Part shown: positions 1 to 8,445 of the stretch, piece by piece
Layout of the letters: each line of letters opens with the position of its first letter
Numbering within the stretch: position 1 is the stretch's first letter
Assembly (NCBI GenBank): GCA_910577315.1
Contig: CAJTME010000002.1
Span: 186,001-250,000 of the forward strand
DNA: 64,000 bases
Source: an uncultured Muribaculaceae bacterium
Lineage (GTDB): Bacteria; Bacteroidota; Bacteroidia; Bacteroidales; Muribaculaceae
Direction of reading: 5' to 3'
The notes under the pieces: generated by a model
Database searches by the model: none
Seen by the model: the letters and a program-made list of their open reading frames with translations, nothing else
What the model was told of the DNA's origin: nothing
Made by a program: the position numbers and the translations under genes

Positions 1-401
1 GTTTTGTTCATCTCCTGACCGGTGTAAGCGGCATTGTCGACATAGTAGCCGCCGGTGCCGTCAACCTCAATTTTTTTGAAGCGTGGAGCCAGTTCGGCCA
101 CGGCAGTCTGCACGCCGCTCAACTGAAGTTCGGCCGACGCAAGGCTGTCGCGCGACAGGTCGCTCAGGGCTGTGAGGCGCACCAGGGTGCCCTCGCGGCG
201 AACGTCGAGGCAGTCGCGGTATTTTTTGTCGAGGGTGTCGAGCGCGGCGATGGCAGCCGGGTAGTCGTGGGCGGTCACGAGGGCGCGGGCATTTTCGAGC
301 AACCCGCGGGCTTCCTCAGCGCGTTTGTCGCCTGAGCAAGAAGATGCGGCCACTGTCAGCAGCAGACCGGCAATGGCGGTGGTTTTAAGAACGTTGAACA
401 T
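1..401 (-). CDS. Predicted lipoprotein, C-terminus outside window
   Basis: The visible 133 residues begin MFNVLKTTAIAGLLLTVAAS and continue SCSGDK: a hydrophobic signal peptide followed by a cysteine that looks like a lipobox. The mature part is alpha-helical and charged (AEEARGLLENARALV, ALDTLDKKYRDCLDV), resembling TPR-like or coiled-coil lipoproteins of Bacteroidales. The start codon lies 17 bp inside the end of the preceding (p)ppGpp synthetase gene, so the two are probably translated from one message. The gene runs off the left edge. No catalytic motif is visible; function unknown. Confidence 0.7.
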   Translation of the reverse strand, partial: MFNVLKTTAIAGLLLTVAASSCSGDKRAEEARGLLENARALVTAHDYPAAIAALDTLDKKYRDCLDVRREGTLVRLTALSDLSRDSLASAELQLSGVQTAVAELAPRFKKIEVDGTGGYYVDNAAYTGQEMNK

Positions 402-2592
402 CTTTTACGCCTTTTACGGTTTTTAGTTTCTTTATGAGTTGGTTGAGCGAGCTCTGATCGTTGATACCGACCACGACATAGCCCTGGAAAAGGCCGTCGT
501 GACTCTCGATTGAGATGTTTCGCAGCAACGTGGATTTTTCTTTGTTGATGATTGATGTGATGTTGGTTACGATGCCGATGTCGTCGCGGCCGACGATGCG
601 CAGCGTGGCGCCGAACTGGGTGCCGATTTTTCCGCTCCACCTGGTCGTGATGATGCGGTAGGGATAACGGTCGCGGATATTGGCGGCGTTGGGGCAATCG
701 GTGCGGTGTATCTTGATGACGCCTTCTGCCGATATGAAACCGAACACGTCGTCGCCGTAGATAGGGTTGCAGCAACGGGCAAGCCGGTAGTTTATGCCCT
801 TGATGCCTTCGCCTATGACAACCACGTCCGATGCGCCCTGCCGTTCGTCGGTCTCGACGGGCTGTTGCATTACGTATGTGTCAGCCGATATTCGCTCGGC
901 GCCTTCGGTGGCCTTGCGTTCCATTTCCAGGAAAGTCTCGATGACATCGTTTACCTCGAGCTTTTCCGACGAAATGGCTATGTAAAATTCGGTGATGGTC
1001 TTGTATCCGAGTTTTTTAGCTATGCGCGACACTGACGCTTCGTCAATTTCCACCTTGCGGTTCTTGCACCGGCGCTGCAGCATCTCCTTGCCGAGTTCTC
1101 CCGCGCGCCCTTCCATCTCTTTCAGCGACACCTTGATTTTGTTGCGCGCCTTGGCCGTGACGACAAAGTTAAGCCAGTCGAGCTTGGGCTGCTGGGTAGG
1201 CGAGGTGAGGATTTCGACGGTGTCGCCGCTGGTGAGGCGGTAGTTCAACTTCTGGTTCTTGCCGTTGACGCGGCCACCCGTGCATTGAGTGCCGAGTTTG
1301 GTGTGAATCAGGAAAGCGAAGTCGAGAAGCGATGCTCCCAATGGCAGATTGTAAAGGTCGCCCTTGGGGGTGAACACGAACACTTCCTTGTCATAGACGT
1401 CCATGCGCATGTTGCGCATGAGTTCGAGCGGCCCTGAATCGGCGGTCTCCAGAATGTCGCGCACGTTGTTCATCCACGCATCCAGGTTGCCCTCGCTTTT
1501 CAGGCCCTTGTATTTCCAGTGAGCGGCCAGACCTTTCTCGGCGATGAGGTCCATGCGGCGGGTACGTATCTGCACCTCAACCCAACGCTCCTCGGGGCCG
1601 TAGACGGTGATGTGGAGCGACTCATATCCGTTTGATTTCGGAATCGAAATCCAGTCTTTCATGCGCGACGGGTTGGGCGTGAACATGTCGGTTATGAGAG
1701 AATATGCCATCCAGCAGTCGCTTTTTTCCTTTTCAGGTGCCGAATCGAGCACGATGCGGATTGCGAAGAGGTCGTAGATGCCGTCAAGGTCGTTTTTCTG
1801 CTTTTTCATCTTGTTCCAGATGGAGTAAATCGACTTTGTACGGCCTTTTATCTCAAATTTCAAGCCGGCGGCTTCAAGTTTCGATTTGACCGGCGCGATG
1901 AAATCGGCGATATATTTGTCGCGCGAGATTTTGGTTTCATTGAGTTTATGGGCTATGCGGCTGTAAATGTCGCGGCGGGTGTATTTCAGCGACATGTCTT
2001 CGAGCGCGCTCTTGATGGCGTAGAGCCCGAGACGGTGGGCCAGCGGGGCATAGAGATAGTTGGCTTCCAGCGCAACTTCGTTGACGTGAGCCTCGTCGGG
2101 ATGATGGTTGATGGCCCGCATCAGCACGAAGCGGTCGACAATCATGATGATTATCACGCGTATGTCCTCGGCAAAAGTGAGGAGGAGATTCCTGAAATTT
2201 TCCGATTGCACCGACGGTGACTTGGCATAGAGGTCGCTGACCTTGATGAGGCCGTTGACAAGCCGCATGACGTCTTCACCCCATTCCTTGCCGATTTGCT
2301 CGACGGTGCGGAAGCCGTGACGGCATGGGTTGAACAGGAGAATGGCCGCAACCATGTTGCGGTCGGGGCTTATTTGCTCGCACAGGGCATTGGCCGTGTC
2401 GAGGGAGCGGCACACGGAATTGAACCCGAAGCGGTCGCGGTGGAGATAGCCTCCGTCGACCGCCTCTGCAATTTCTTTACGCAGACGGGCAAAGTCCGAC
2501 GCTTCGGCATGCGGACCGAGGCGGCGCACCAGCGAACGGTAGCCCCCGAGCACGCGGGCCCGCTCGTCAGATGTAAAAGTCAATTGCTCCAT
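385..2592 (-). CDS. relA: RelA/SpoT homologue, synthetase with degenerate hydrolase
   Basis: Long RSH protein of 735 residues, making or degrading the alarmone (p)ppGpp from GTP/GDP and ATP in the cytoplasm. Order: N-terminal HD-type region (about 30-190), synthetase (about 240-360, with GRTKSIYSIW at 250-259, NGYESLH at 321-327 and EVQIRT at 339-344), TGS domain (about 402-465), an RCCNP motif near 606-610 and a C-terminal ACT domain. The hydrolase HD pair, normally LLHDVVED, reads LLFNPCRH (85-92), and the early histidine is also missing, so hydrolysis is probably lost while synthesis looks intact. Family knowledge: Bacteroidota usually carry two long RSH proteins. Start ATG follows a good promoter. 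The symbol relA reflects the predicted synthetase-only activity. Confidence 0.93.
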   Translation of the reverse strand: MEQLTFTSDERARVLGGYRSLVRRLGPHAEASDFARLRKEIAEAVDGGYLHRDRFGFNSVCRSLDTANALCEQISPDRNMVAAILLFNPCRHGFRTVEQIGKEWGEDVMRLVNGLIKVSDLYAKSPSVQSENFRNLLLTFAEDIRVIIIMIVDRFVLMRAINHHPDEAHVNEVALEANYLYAPLAHRLGLYAIKSALEDMSLKYTRRDIYSRIAHKLNETKISRDKYIADFIAPVKSKLEAAGLKFEIKGRTKSIYSIWNKMKKQKNDLDGIYDLFAIRIVLDSAPEKEKSDCWMAYSLITDMFTPNPSRMKDWISIPKSNGYESLHITVYGPEERWVEVQIRTRRMDLIAEKGLAAHWKYKGLKSEGNLDAWMNNVRDILETADSGPLELMRNMRMDVYDKEVFVFTPKGDLYNLPLGASLLDFAFLIHTKLGTQCTGGRVNGKNQKLNYRLTSGDTVEILTSPTQQPKLDWLNFVVTAKARNKIKVSLKEMEGRAGELGKEMLQRRCKNRKVEIDEASVSRIAKKLGYKTITEFYIAISSEKLEVNDVIETFLEMERKATEGAERISADTYVMQQPVETDERQGASDVVVIGEGIKGINYRLARCCNPIYGDDVFGFISAEGVIKIHRTDCPNAANIRDRYPYRIITTRWSGKIGTQFGATLRIVGRDDIGIVTNITSIINKEKSTLLRNISIESHDGLFQGYVVVGINDQSSLNQLIKKLKTVKGVKDVQRS

Positions 2593-2623
2593 AACTTATC
2601 ATTGTATCATTGGATAACCAACG

Positions 2624-2654
2624 CAAAGATAAACATTATGGAGCAAACTTGCAA
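2624..2654 (-). promoter_or_regulatory. Bacteroidota-type promoter for the RSH gene
   Basis: On the minus strand TATCTTTG (2624-2631) fits the TAnnTTTG -7 element, with TTG (2652-2654) 20 bp upstream as the -33 element. It sits between the small gene ending at 2658 and the RSH start at 2592, so the RSH gene has its own promoter. Confidence 0.6.
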
Positions 2655-2657
2655 ATT

Positions 2658-2840
2658 TTATTCCTTGCCCGGGTTGACGGGCATGGCGTTGTCGGTGTTG
2701 CGCGGGTTGTTGTTCTGCGCCTTGGTGCGGGCGTCGACGCGCTGTTCGGTCACCTTTTCGTCATCGGCTGAATCGATTGCCATGCCGGGATAGTCGCGCA
2801 TGGCCTGTTCGCATTGTTTCTGGTCTTTATCTTTGTCCAT
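2658..2840 (-). CDS. Small charged hypothetical protein (60 aa)
   Basis: Encodes a 60-residue hydrophilic protein starting MDKDKDQKQCEQAMRDYPGM, rich in Asp, Lys, Gln and Asn, with no membrane segment or known motif. It lies downstream of engB on the same strand, 42 bp after its stop, and upstream of the RSH promoter. The start codon is inside a 10-bp inverted repeat (2836-2845 / 2864-2873) that could hide it in the mRNA. I do not recognise the family; codon use looks like that of the neighbours, which favours a real gene, but its shortness leaves doubt. Confidence 0.5.
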   Translation of the reverse strand: MDKDKDQKQCEQAMRDYPGMAIDSADDEKVTEQRVDARTKAQNNNPRNTDNAMPVNPGKE

Positions 2841-2873
2841 AGTATTTTAATTTAATTCGGTTGATACTATGGA
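2836..2873 (-). repeat. Inverted repeat over a start codon
   Basis: Arms tccatagtat (2836-2845) and atactatgga (2864-2873) are exact reverse complements with an 18-nt A/T-rich loop. The ATG of the 60-residue protein is inside one arm, and the engB stop is just upstream. It may act as a translational switch or as a weak terminator for engB; there is no clear T tract. Confidence 0.4.
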
Positions 2874-2882
2874 TAAAACGTC

Positions 2883-3485
2883 TCAGAGCGGCAGACGGTT
2901 CAATTCGTCGATGTAGTCAAGAAGCGCGTCGCGGCCCCGTTTGTCCTCGCTGGAAGTGGCGAAAACCGGCGGCAGTTCTTCCCAGGTGGCGAGCAGTTCC
3001 TCGCAGTAAGCCGCAATCTGCTTTTTGCCTGCCGTGGGCGACAGTTTGTCGAGTTTGGTGAACACAATCGAGAAAGGCACGCCGTTTTCGCCGAGCCATT
3101 GCATGAACTCAAGGTCGATGGCCTGCGGCTTGTGGCGCACGTCGATGAGCACGAACAGGTTGGTCATCTGTTCGCGCCCGAGGATATAGTCGCGTATCAT
3201 GCGTTCGATACGGTCGCGGTCGGCCTTGCTGCGTTTGGCGTAGCCATAACCGGGCAAATCGACTATGTACCACTTGTCATTGACAAGGAAATAGTTGATT
3301 AGCATTGTCTTGCCGGGAGTGGCCGACGTCATGGCAAGCGACTTTTGACCTGTGAGCATGTTGATGAGGGACGATTTGCCCACGTTGGAGCGCCCGATAA
3401 AAGCGTATTCGTGGCGTTTGGCGTCGTCGGGGCATTTTGCGACCCCGGGACAGGATATTGAAAAACGGGCTGAATTTATTAGCAT
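2883..3485 (-). CDS. engB: Ribosome biogenesis GTPase YsxC/EngB
   Basis: TRAFAC-class GTPase of 200 residues needed for assembly of the large ribosomal subunit. G1 is GRSNVGKS (31-38), G3 DLPGYGYA, G4 TKLDK and G5 TSSE, all intact. The open frame extends 34 codons upstream of the chosen start, but that stretch is A/T-rich promoter DNA shared with the divergent trmN6, and [11 protein letters not shown] matches the usual EngB beginning, so the ATG at 3485 is preferred. A TACCTTTG promoter element lies about 30 bp upstream of it. Confidence 0.95.
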   Translation of the reverse strand: MLINSARFSISCPGVAKCPDDAKRHEYAFIGRSNVGKSSLINMLTGQKSLAMTSATPGKTMLINYFLVNDKWYIVDLPGYGYAKRSKADRDRIERMIRDYILGREQMTNLFVLIDVRHKPQAIDLEFMQWLGENGVPFSIVFTKLDKLSPTAGKKQIAAYCEELLATWEELPPVFATSSEDKRGRDALLDYIDELNRLPL

Positions 3486-3517
3486 GATAATTTTTATAGC
3501 AAACTTGGATTGATGCA

Positions 3518-3547
3518 CAAAGGTAAAAAAAAAAATTCGTAATTTTG
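3518..3547. promoter_or_regulatory. Divergent promoters engB / trmN6
   Basis: Minus strand: TACCTTTG (3518-3525), TAnnTTTG type, drives engB with a leader of about 25 nt. Plus strand: TAATTTTG (3540-3547), also TAnnTTTG, lies only 4 nt before the trmN6 ATG at 3552, so a transcript from it would be leaderless or nearly so. No convincing TTG -33 element is seen for either. Confidence 0.5.
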
Positions 3548-3551
3548 TGCG

Positions 3552-4247
3552 ATGAATGATTTTTGTCCGACATTCAGATTCAAGCAATTTGGAGTTGACG
3601 ACCGCCGCAGCGCGTTGCGTGTCGGCACTGACGGGGTACTCGTCGGCGCCTGGGCGGTTGCACCTCAGGGTGCCATTCGCATGCTTGACGTTGGAGCCGG
3701 ATGCGGGGTGATTGCACTGATGCTTGCCCAGCGTTATGCGGACGCCCTGATTACCGCTTCGGAAATCGACGCCGGCAGTGTGGACGACCTCAGGCTCAAC
3801 ATCCTCAATTCTCCGTGGAGCGACCGCATTTCAGTTGCCGAAGGTGATTTTAACGGTGTCGACGGTGTTTTTGACCTTATTGCAAGTAATCCACCGTATT
3901 TCACCAACGGCGAGCTTGCTCCCGATGCGTCCCGTGCCAGAGCCCGCCATGCCTCGTGCCTGTCGCCGGTTTCTCTGATACGCTATGCCGCCGCCCATCT
4001 TTCTCCCGATGGAGTACTTGCCATGATAACTCCGGTGGAGCAGGCCCCGTGCATAGAGGCCGAGGCTGCCTTCGCCAGGCTCAGCCTGAAACGCCGCACC
4101 GATGTCGCCACATCGCCGCGCCGTGGCGTCACACGCACCCTGTGGGAATTTACCAAGGCGCCGTGTGTCCTGCCTACGCCCGACAGATTGGATTTAAACT
4201 CGGACGATTACAGGATTCTAACACGTGACTTTTATTTGCACTTCTAA
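3552..4247 (+). CDS. trmN6: tRNA1(Val) A37 N6-methyltransferase (YfiC/TrmN6)
   Basis: SAM-dependent N6-adenine methyltransferase of 231 residues that modifies A37 of tRNA1(Val). It begins with FRFKQF and KxGTDxVLxGAW-like residues ([12 protein letters not shown]) typical of the YfiC family, has the SAM loop [11 protein letters not shown], and the NPPYF motif that positions the target adenine. Transcribed divergently from engB; the CPBP protease gene follows after 16 nt and is probably cotranscribed. The promoter lies almost on the start codon, so a slightly downstream start cannot be excluded, although FRFKQF close to the N-terminus supports this one. Confidence 0.9.
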   Translation: MNDFCPTFRFKQFGVDDRRSALRVGTDGVLVGAWAVAPQGAIRMLDVGAGCGVIALMLAQRYADALITASEIDAGSVDDLRLNILNSPWSDRISVAEGDFNGVDGVFDLIASNPPYFTNGELAPDASRARARHASCLSPVSLIRYAAAHLSPDGVLAMITPVEQAPCIEAEAAFARLSLKRRTDVATSPRRGVTRTLWEFTKAPCVLPTPDRLDLNSDDYRILTRDFYLHF

Positions 4248-4263
4248 TTTTGAAAGGCTGTTT

Positions 4264-5139
4264 ATGAACCAGATACGATTTCTTGTCTCGCCCGGGCGCC
4301 GGGTTGCAATGCTGTTGCTCACCTATGTTGTCGGACTTGTCGTGACAAGCTTCGTCTCAAGCCTCCTCATGAACATCGGCGGGGAGGGCAAGCATGTTGC
4401 CATGATGCGCATCGCCGTGGTAGTGCAGGATATATTCATGATGATTGTGCCGGCGGTTGTTACAGCGCTCATCGTCACGCGGCAGCCCGTCAGGCTGCTT
4501 GCAATCGGTACGGCGCCTACCGGACGTCAAACGCTCCTCGCCGTGCTCGTCATGCTCGTGTCATCCCCGCTGATGTCGTGGATTATAAAACTTAACGCCT
4601 CGGTTCATCTTCCCGAGTCGATGGCCGCGCTGGAAGCCTCGCTGAGAGCCATGGAAGATGCCGCTGAAGCCACCGTGCAGCTTATGCTGGGAGGGCACAC
4701 CCCGGCCAATCTCCTGCTGAATATCCTGCTGATTGGCGTACTGGCGGGTTTCTCGGAGGAGTTGTTTTTCCGCGGAGCCATGCAGCGGCTCCTGGGCACT
4801 ACCCGCATGTCGCAGACTGCCGCTATATGGATTACGGCAATAGTGTTCAGCGCCGTCCACTTCCAGTTCTTCGGTTTTGTGCCTCGTCTTCTGCTCGGGG
4901 CATACTTCGGCTATCTGCTGGTGTGGAGCGGTTCGCTGTGGCTGCCGATATTGATTCACACGCTCAACAACAGCCTGTTTGTGGTTCTTCAGCACTTCAC
5001 AGGCTCGGGTGAACCTCAGTTCGGCGCCTCTGCCGACGGCACGGCGGGAGTAATCATCAGCGCGGTCCTCACCGTCGCCGGGCTGTATCTGCTGTATAAG
5101 CAACGCACAACAACGCTCAATCCTCAAAACGGCAACTGA
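4264..5139 (+). CDS. CPBP family intramembrane metalloprotease
   Basis: Polytopic membrane protein of 291 residues, CPBP (CAAX protease and bacteriocin-processing; ABI) family. The three family motifs are present: EELFFR (165-170), a second motif ending in FSAVHFQF, and HTLNNSLF, supplying the Glu/His/Asn metal site within the membrane. The frame opens at 4225, but MNQIRFLVSPG at 4264 leads straight into the first membrane helix and clears the upstream trmN6 stop, so it is chosen. Substrate unknown; it may process prenylated or small membrane peptides. A region rich in Glu and Ala (about 117-137) forms a soluble loop. Confidence 0.85.
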   Translation: MNQIRFLVSPGRRVAMLLLTYVVGLVVTSFVSSLLMNIGGEGKHVAMMRIAVVVQDIFMMIVPAVVTALIVTRQPVRLLAIGTAPTGRQTLLAVLVMLVSSPLMSWIIKLNASVHLPESMAALEASLRAMEDAAEATVQLMLGGHTPANLLLNILLIGVLAGFSEELFFRGAMQRLLGTTRMSQTAAIWITAIVFSAVHFQFFGFVPRLLLGAYFGYLLVWSGSLWLPILIHTLNNSLFVVLQHFTGSGEPQFGASADGTAGVIISAVLTVAGLYLLYKQRTTTLNPQNGN

Positions 5140-5233
5140 CGCCCACTCCACTGATACTCTAACGATATGAGAGGCGGGTCGATATGCCGTTTCTATTGAC
5201 AAAAAAACTTTACAAAACAAGATAAGAAAAAAT

Positions 5234-6295
5234 ATGCCTACCGCATTAATCACCGGTATAACCGGCCAGGACGGGTCGTTTCTCGCCGAATTCCTGCTTG
5301 AGAAAGGCTACGAGGTCCATGGAATAATACGCCGTTCATCATCGTTCAACACCGAGCGTATCGAACATCTTTATCTCGATGAATGGGTGCGCGACATGCA
5401 CCGCCGGCGCCTTCTCAACCTGCATTACGGCGACATGACCGATTCATCGTCGCTTGTGCGCATCATCGCTGAGGTCCGCCCCGACGAGATATACAATCTT
5501 GCAGCACAAAGTCATGTTAAGGTTTCTTTTGACGTGCCGGAATACACGGCCGATACAGACGCAGTCGGTGTGCTGAGGCTGCTGGAGGCCGTTCGCATCC
5601 TCCACATGGAGAAAACCTGCCGCATATATCAGGCATCGACCTCCGAGCTGTTCGGAAAGGTGCAGGAAGTTCCCCAAAGCGAGACAACTCCGTTCTATCC
5701 CCGCTCGCCCTATGCCGTGGCCAAGCTCTACGCGTTCTGGATTATGAAGAACTACCGTGAAAGCTACGGGATGTATACCGCCAACGGTATCCTGTTCAAC
5801 CATGAGTCTGAGCGCCGTGGCGAAAACTTCGTGACCCGTAAAATCACCCTGGCGGCTGCCCGCATCAGCGAGGGATTGCAGGAAAAACTGTATCTCGGCA
5901 ACCTCAATGCCATGCGCGACTGGGGCTATGCCCGCGACTATGTCGAGTGCATGTGGCTGATTCTCCAGCAACCCGAGCCCGACGATTTTGTAATCGCAAC
6001 CGGCGACTACCATTCTGTGCGCGAGTTCACCACTCTGGCCTTCGCCCGCGTGGGAATCAACCTTCGTTGGGAAGGCGAGGGGCTTGATGAAAAAGGTATC
6101 GACGAGGCCACCGGCAAGGTGCTTGTCGAGGTCGACCCGCGTTTCTTCCGTCCGGCCGAGGTCGAGCAGTTGCTCGGCAATCCCGCAAAGGCCCGCGAGA
6201 AGTTGGGATGGAATCCCCGTGCCACTTCGTTCGAGCGGCTTGTCGAAATAATGGTCGACGCCGACCTGTCTATGGTAAGAAAAAACAAGGCGTGA
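5234..6295 (+). CDS. gmd: GDP-mannose 4,6-dehydratase
   Basis: Short-chain dehydrogenase/reductase of 353 residues converting GDP-D-mannose to GDP-4-keto-6-deoxymannose, first step to GDP-L-fucose. The NADP loop is GITGQDGS (7-14), followed by the family's SELFG and YAVAK catalytic segments and the [17 protein letters not shown] signature. Full length for the family. Its stop is 2 bp before the fcl start, so the two enzymes form one operon. The fucosylation target (capsule, glycoprotein or lipopolysaccharide) is not encoded here. Confidence 0.97.
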   Translation: MPTALITGITGQDGSFLAEFLLEKGYEVHGIIRRSSSFNTERIEHLYLDEWVRDMHRRRLLNLHYGDMTDSSSLVRIIAEVRPDEIYNLAAQSHVKVSFDVPEYTADTDAVGVLRLLEAVRILHMEKTCRIYQASTSELFGKVQEVPQSETTPFYPRSPYAVAKLYAFWIMKNYRESYGMYTANGILFNHESERRGENFVTRKITLAAARISEGLQEKLYLGNLNAMRDWGYARDYVECMWLILQQPEPDDFVIATGDYHSVREFTTLAFARVGINLRWEGEGLDEKGIDEATGKVLVEVDPRFFRPAEVEQLLGNPAKAREKLGWNPRATSFERLVEIMVDADLSMVRKNKA

Positions 6296-6297
6296 CG

Positions 6298-7383
6298 ATG
6301 GACAAGAATACAAAGATATATGTGGCCGGCCACCGGGGGCTGGTGGGCTCGGCCATAAAGCGCAACCTTGAACAGCGCGGCTTCACAAATGTCATAGGCC
6401 GCACCCATGCCGAGCTGGATTTGCTCGACCCGGTGGCTGTGCGTGAGTTCTTCGACCGCGAGCGTCCTGAGATGGTCGTGCTTGCGGCGGCTCATGTCGG
6501 CGGTATAATGGCTAATTCTGTTTATAGGGCCGATTTCATCTACCGGAACCTCCAGATTCAGCAAAATGTCATTGGCGAAGCATGGCGCCACGGCGTTAAG
6601 AAGCTGCTGTTCCTCGGTTCAACCTGCATATATCCGCGCGAGGCGCCTCAGCCCATTAAGGAGGATGCATTGCTCACATCGCCCCTTGAATACACCAACG
6701 AACCATACGCCATTGCTAAAATCGCCGGGCTGAAGCTGTGTGAGTCTCTCAATTTGCAATACGGCACCGACTATATCGCCGTGATGCCGACCAATCTGTA
6801 TGGACCCAACGACAACTTCGATTTGGTGAACTCGCACGTGCTGCCGGCAATGATGCGCAAGATGCACCTTGCCAAACTGCTGTCTGAAAAAAATCTGGAA
6901 TCCCTGCGCCGTGACCTCGTCCGTCGCCCGGTTCCTGATCTGGATGCTTCGACAGCGTCTTACGACGAAATCGCCACCGCACTCTCCGCGTTCGGCATCT
7001 ATCCCGACCGCCTCGAGCTGTGGGGCTCGGGCAAGCCCCTCCGTGAATTTTTGTGGAGCGAGGACATGGCCGATGCTTCGGTCCATGTGTTGCTGAATGT
7101 CAGTTTCGCCGATGTTGCCGCCGGGCAGAAAGAGGTGCGCAACACACACATCAACGTCGGCACCGGCCTTGAATTGACCATCGCCGAACTTGCCTGCATG
7201 ATCAAGGAAACTGTTGGCTTCGGCGGTGATATACGCTGGGATTCGACAAAACCCGACGGAACGATGCGCAAGCTGTGCGACGTGAGCAAGTTACATACCC
7301 TCGGCTGGCGCCACAAGGTTGAACTTCCCGACGGCATCAGGCGCTTGTATGAATGGTATCTTGCCGACGGCGCGAAATCATGA
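6298..7383 (+). CDS. fcl: GDP-L-fucose synthase
   Basis: Epimerase-reductase of 361 residues that turns the Gmd product into GDP-L-fucose with NADPH. It shows GHRGLVGSA near the N-terminus, the STCIYP segment and EPYAIAKIAG with the catalytic Tyr-Lys. It is about 40 residues longer than the E. coli enzyme because of an insert (roughly 195-240, with RRDLVRRPVPDLDAST); similar inserts occur in Bacteroidales homologues. The open frame reaches 6208, but the ATG at 6298, 2 bp after gmd, gives the expected N-terminus. The last 47 bp overlap the convergent flippase-like gene. Confidence 0.95.
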   Translation: MDKNTKIYVAGHRGLVGSAIKRNLEQRGFTNVIGRTHAELDLLDPVAVREFFDRERPEMVVLAAAHVGGIMANSVYRADFIYRNLQIQQNVIGEAWRHGVKKLLFLGSTCIYPREAPQPIKEDALLTSPLEYTNEPYAIAKIAGLKLCESLNLQYGTDYIAVMPTNLYGPNDNFDLVNSHVLPAMMRKMHLAKLLSEKNLESLRRDLVRRPVPDLDASTASYDEIATALSAFGIYPDRLELWGSGKPLREFLWSEDMADASVHVLLNVSFADVAAGQKEVRNTHINVGTGLELTIAELACMIKETVGFGGDIRWDSTKPDGTMRKLCDVSKLHTLGWRHKVELPDGIRRLYEWYLADGAKS

Positions 7384-8374
7384 TATAGAGGGCGCTGAAC
7401 ACCCCGAGGGCGATGATCATGGCTGCCTGGAAGCTCCAGCACACGATGGAGTAGGCGACCGCATCAGCCTGGCCGATACCGAAAAGGGTCAGCGCAAACA
7501 TCACGGCTATGTTCCATGGTCCCAGACCGCCGCTCGACGGCACCGCCATGCTGCACGAGCCGAAAACGAACACCACCAGTCCGGGAAGCAGTCCACCGAC
7601 GCTTCCCGGCTGTTGTATAAGCTCGCGCGTGAACGGGAACGCGAAAAAGCAGAGATAGGTGTTCAGAAAATAGCATATCCAGATGCCGAACGTAAGGATT
7701 ATATACAATCCCGTGCCCTTCATGTGGAAAAGCACCGCGAAGCCGTCCCAGATGCGTTTGATGCTTGTGTTGATGCCCTTTACCACGCTGGTGTGGCGCA
7801 GCAGGCGGTCTGCGGCTGCGAGCGCCGCTATGATTACGGCCAGCCATATCCATAGGGTAGGGTCTGTAGTCAGGTGATCTATCGTTTTTCCGAGGGGGTA
7901 GCGGTCAAGGAAGCGGTCGATGTATGGACGTCCCACTACCAGGGTCAGCCCGAGGAAGAGTAGAATCATGACGCCGTCCGATGCGCGGTCGCCGAGATCG
8001 GTGCCCACCACGGTCGACAGCTTGCACTTCCCGCGCCGTGAGATGTAGACGCATCGCCATGCCTCGCCCAGATAGGTGATTATGAGGTTGAGGGCGTATG
8101 CGCCGAATATCGAAACACATTCGGTCATCGCCGGAATGCGCGGTATGCCCGCGGCCCGCAGCTGTATGCCCCAGCGGATGCCACGGATGATATATGAAAG
8201 CATGGTGGTGAGCATCATCAGCATCAGGAAGCGGTAGTCGACCCCCTGGCTCATTATCTGCTCTATCTGATGCAGGTCCACCTTGTGGAAGAGCCACACA
8301 ACCAACGCCGCCGAAACCCCGAGAGGAATGGCGACACGGACGATTTTTTCGATATTCTTAGCAACAGTACTCAT
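7337..8374 (-). CDS. Flippase-like integral membrane protein (UPF0104/LPG synthase TM type)
   Basis: Polytopic membrane protein of 345 residues with about eight hydrophobic helices, resembling the transmembrane part of lysylphosphatidylglycerol synthase (flippase-like domain, UPF0104, AglD2-like). Characteristic stretches include RGIRWGIQLRAAG, a GEAWRCVYISRRG loop, a GDRASDGVMILL helix and SSGGLGPWN. These proteins are thought to move lipid-linked substrates, but the substrate is unknown. Start chosen at MSTVAKNIEKIV (8374). It converges on fcl with a 47-bp coding overlap; the glycan context could mean a role in envelope glycan or lipid export, which is inference. Confidence 0.8.
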   Translation of the reverse strand: MSTVAKNIEKIVRVAIPLGVSAALVVWLFHKVDLHQIEQIMSQGVDYRFLMLMMLTTMLSYIIRGIRWGIQLRAAGIPRIPAMTECVSIFGAYALNLIITYLGEAWRCVYISRRGKCKLSTVVGTDLGDRASDGVMILLFLGLTLVVGRPYIDRFLDRYPLGKTIDHLTTDPTLWIWLAVIIAALAAADRLLRHTSVVKGINTSIKRIWDGFAVLFHMKGTGLYIILTFGIWICYFLNTYLCFFAFPFTRELIQQPGSVGGLLPGLVVFVFGSCSMAVPSSGGLGPWNIAVMFALTLFGIGQADAVAYSIVCWSFQAAMIIALGVFSALYIMISRRRQDTIHTSA

Positions 8375-8390
8375 AAAAATAACAACAAAA

Positions 8391-8425
8391 CGCGCGGGCA
8401 AACGTTCACTCCGTTTGCCCGCGCG
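8391..8425 (-). terminator. Rho-independent terminator after the T9SS cargo gene
   Basis: Perfect 14-bp stem (8391-8404 / 8412-8425, cgcgcgggcaaacg) with a 7-nt loop, followed on the minus strand by TTTTGTTGTT. It ends transcription of the gene stopping at 8446 just before the next minus-strand gene begins at 8374. Confidence 0.85.
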
Positions 8426-8445
8426 GCGATTTGTGTTAAATTTGT

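Noticed and set aside
3486..3587. Longer engB starting at 3587
   Set aside because: The extension crosses both divergent promoters and the trmN6 start; ATG 3485 gives the normal EngB N-terminus.
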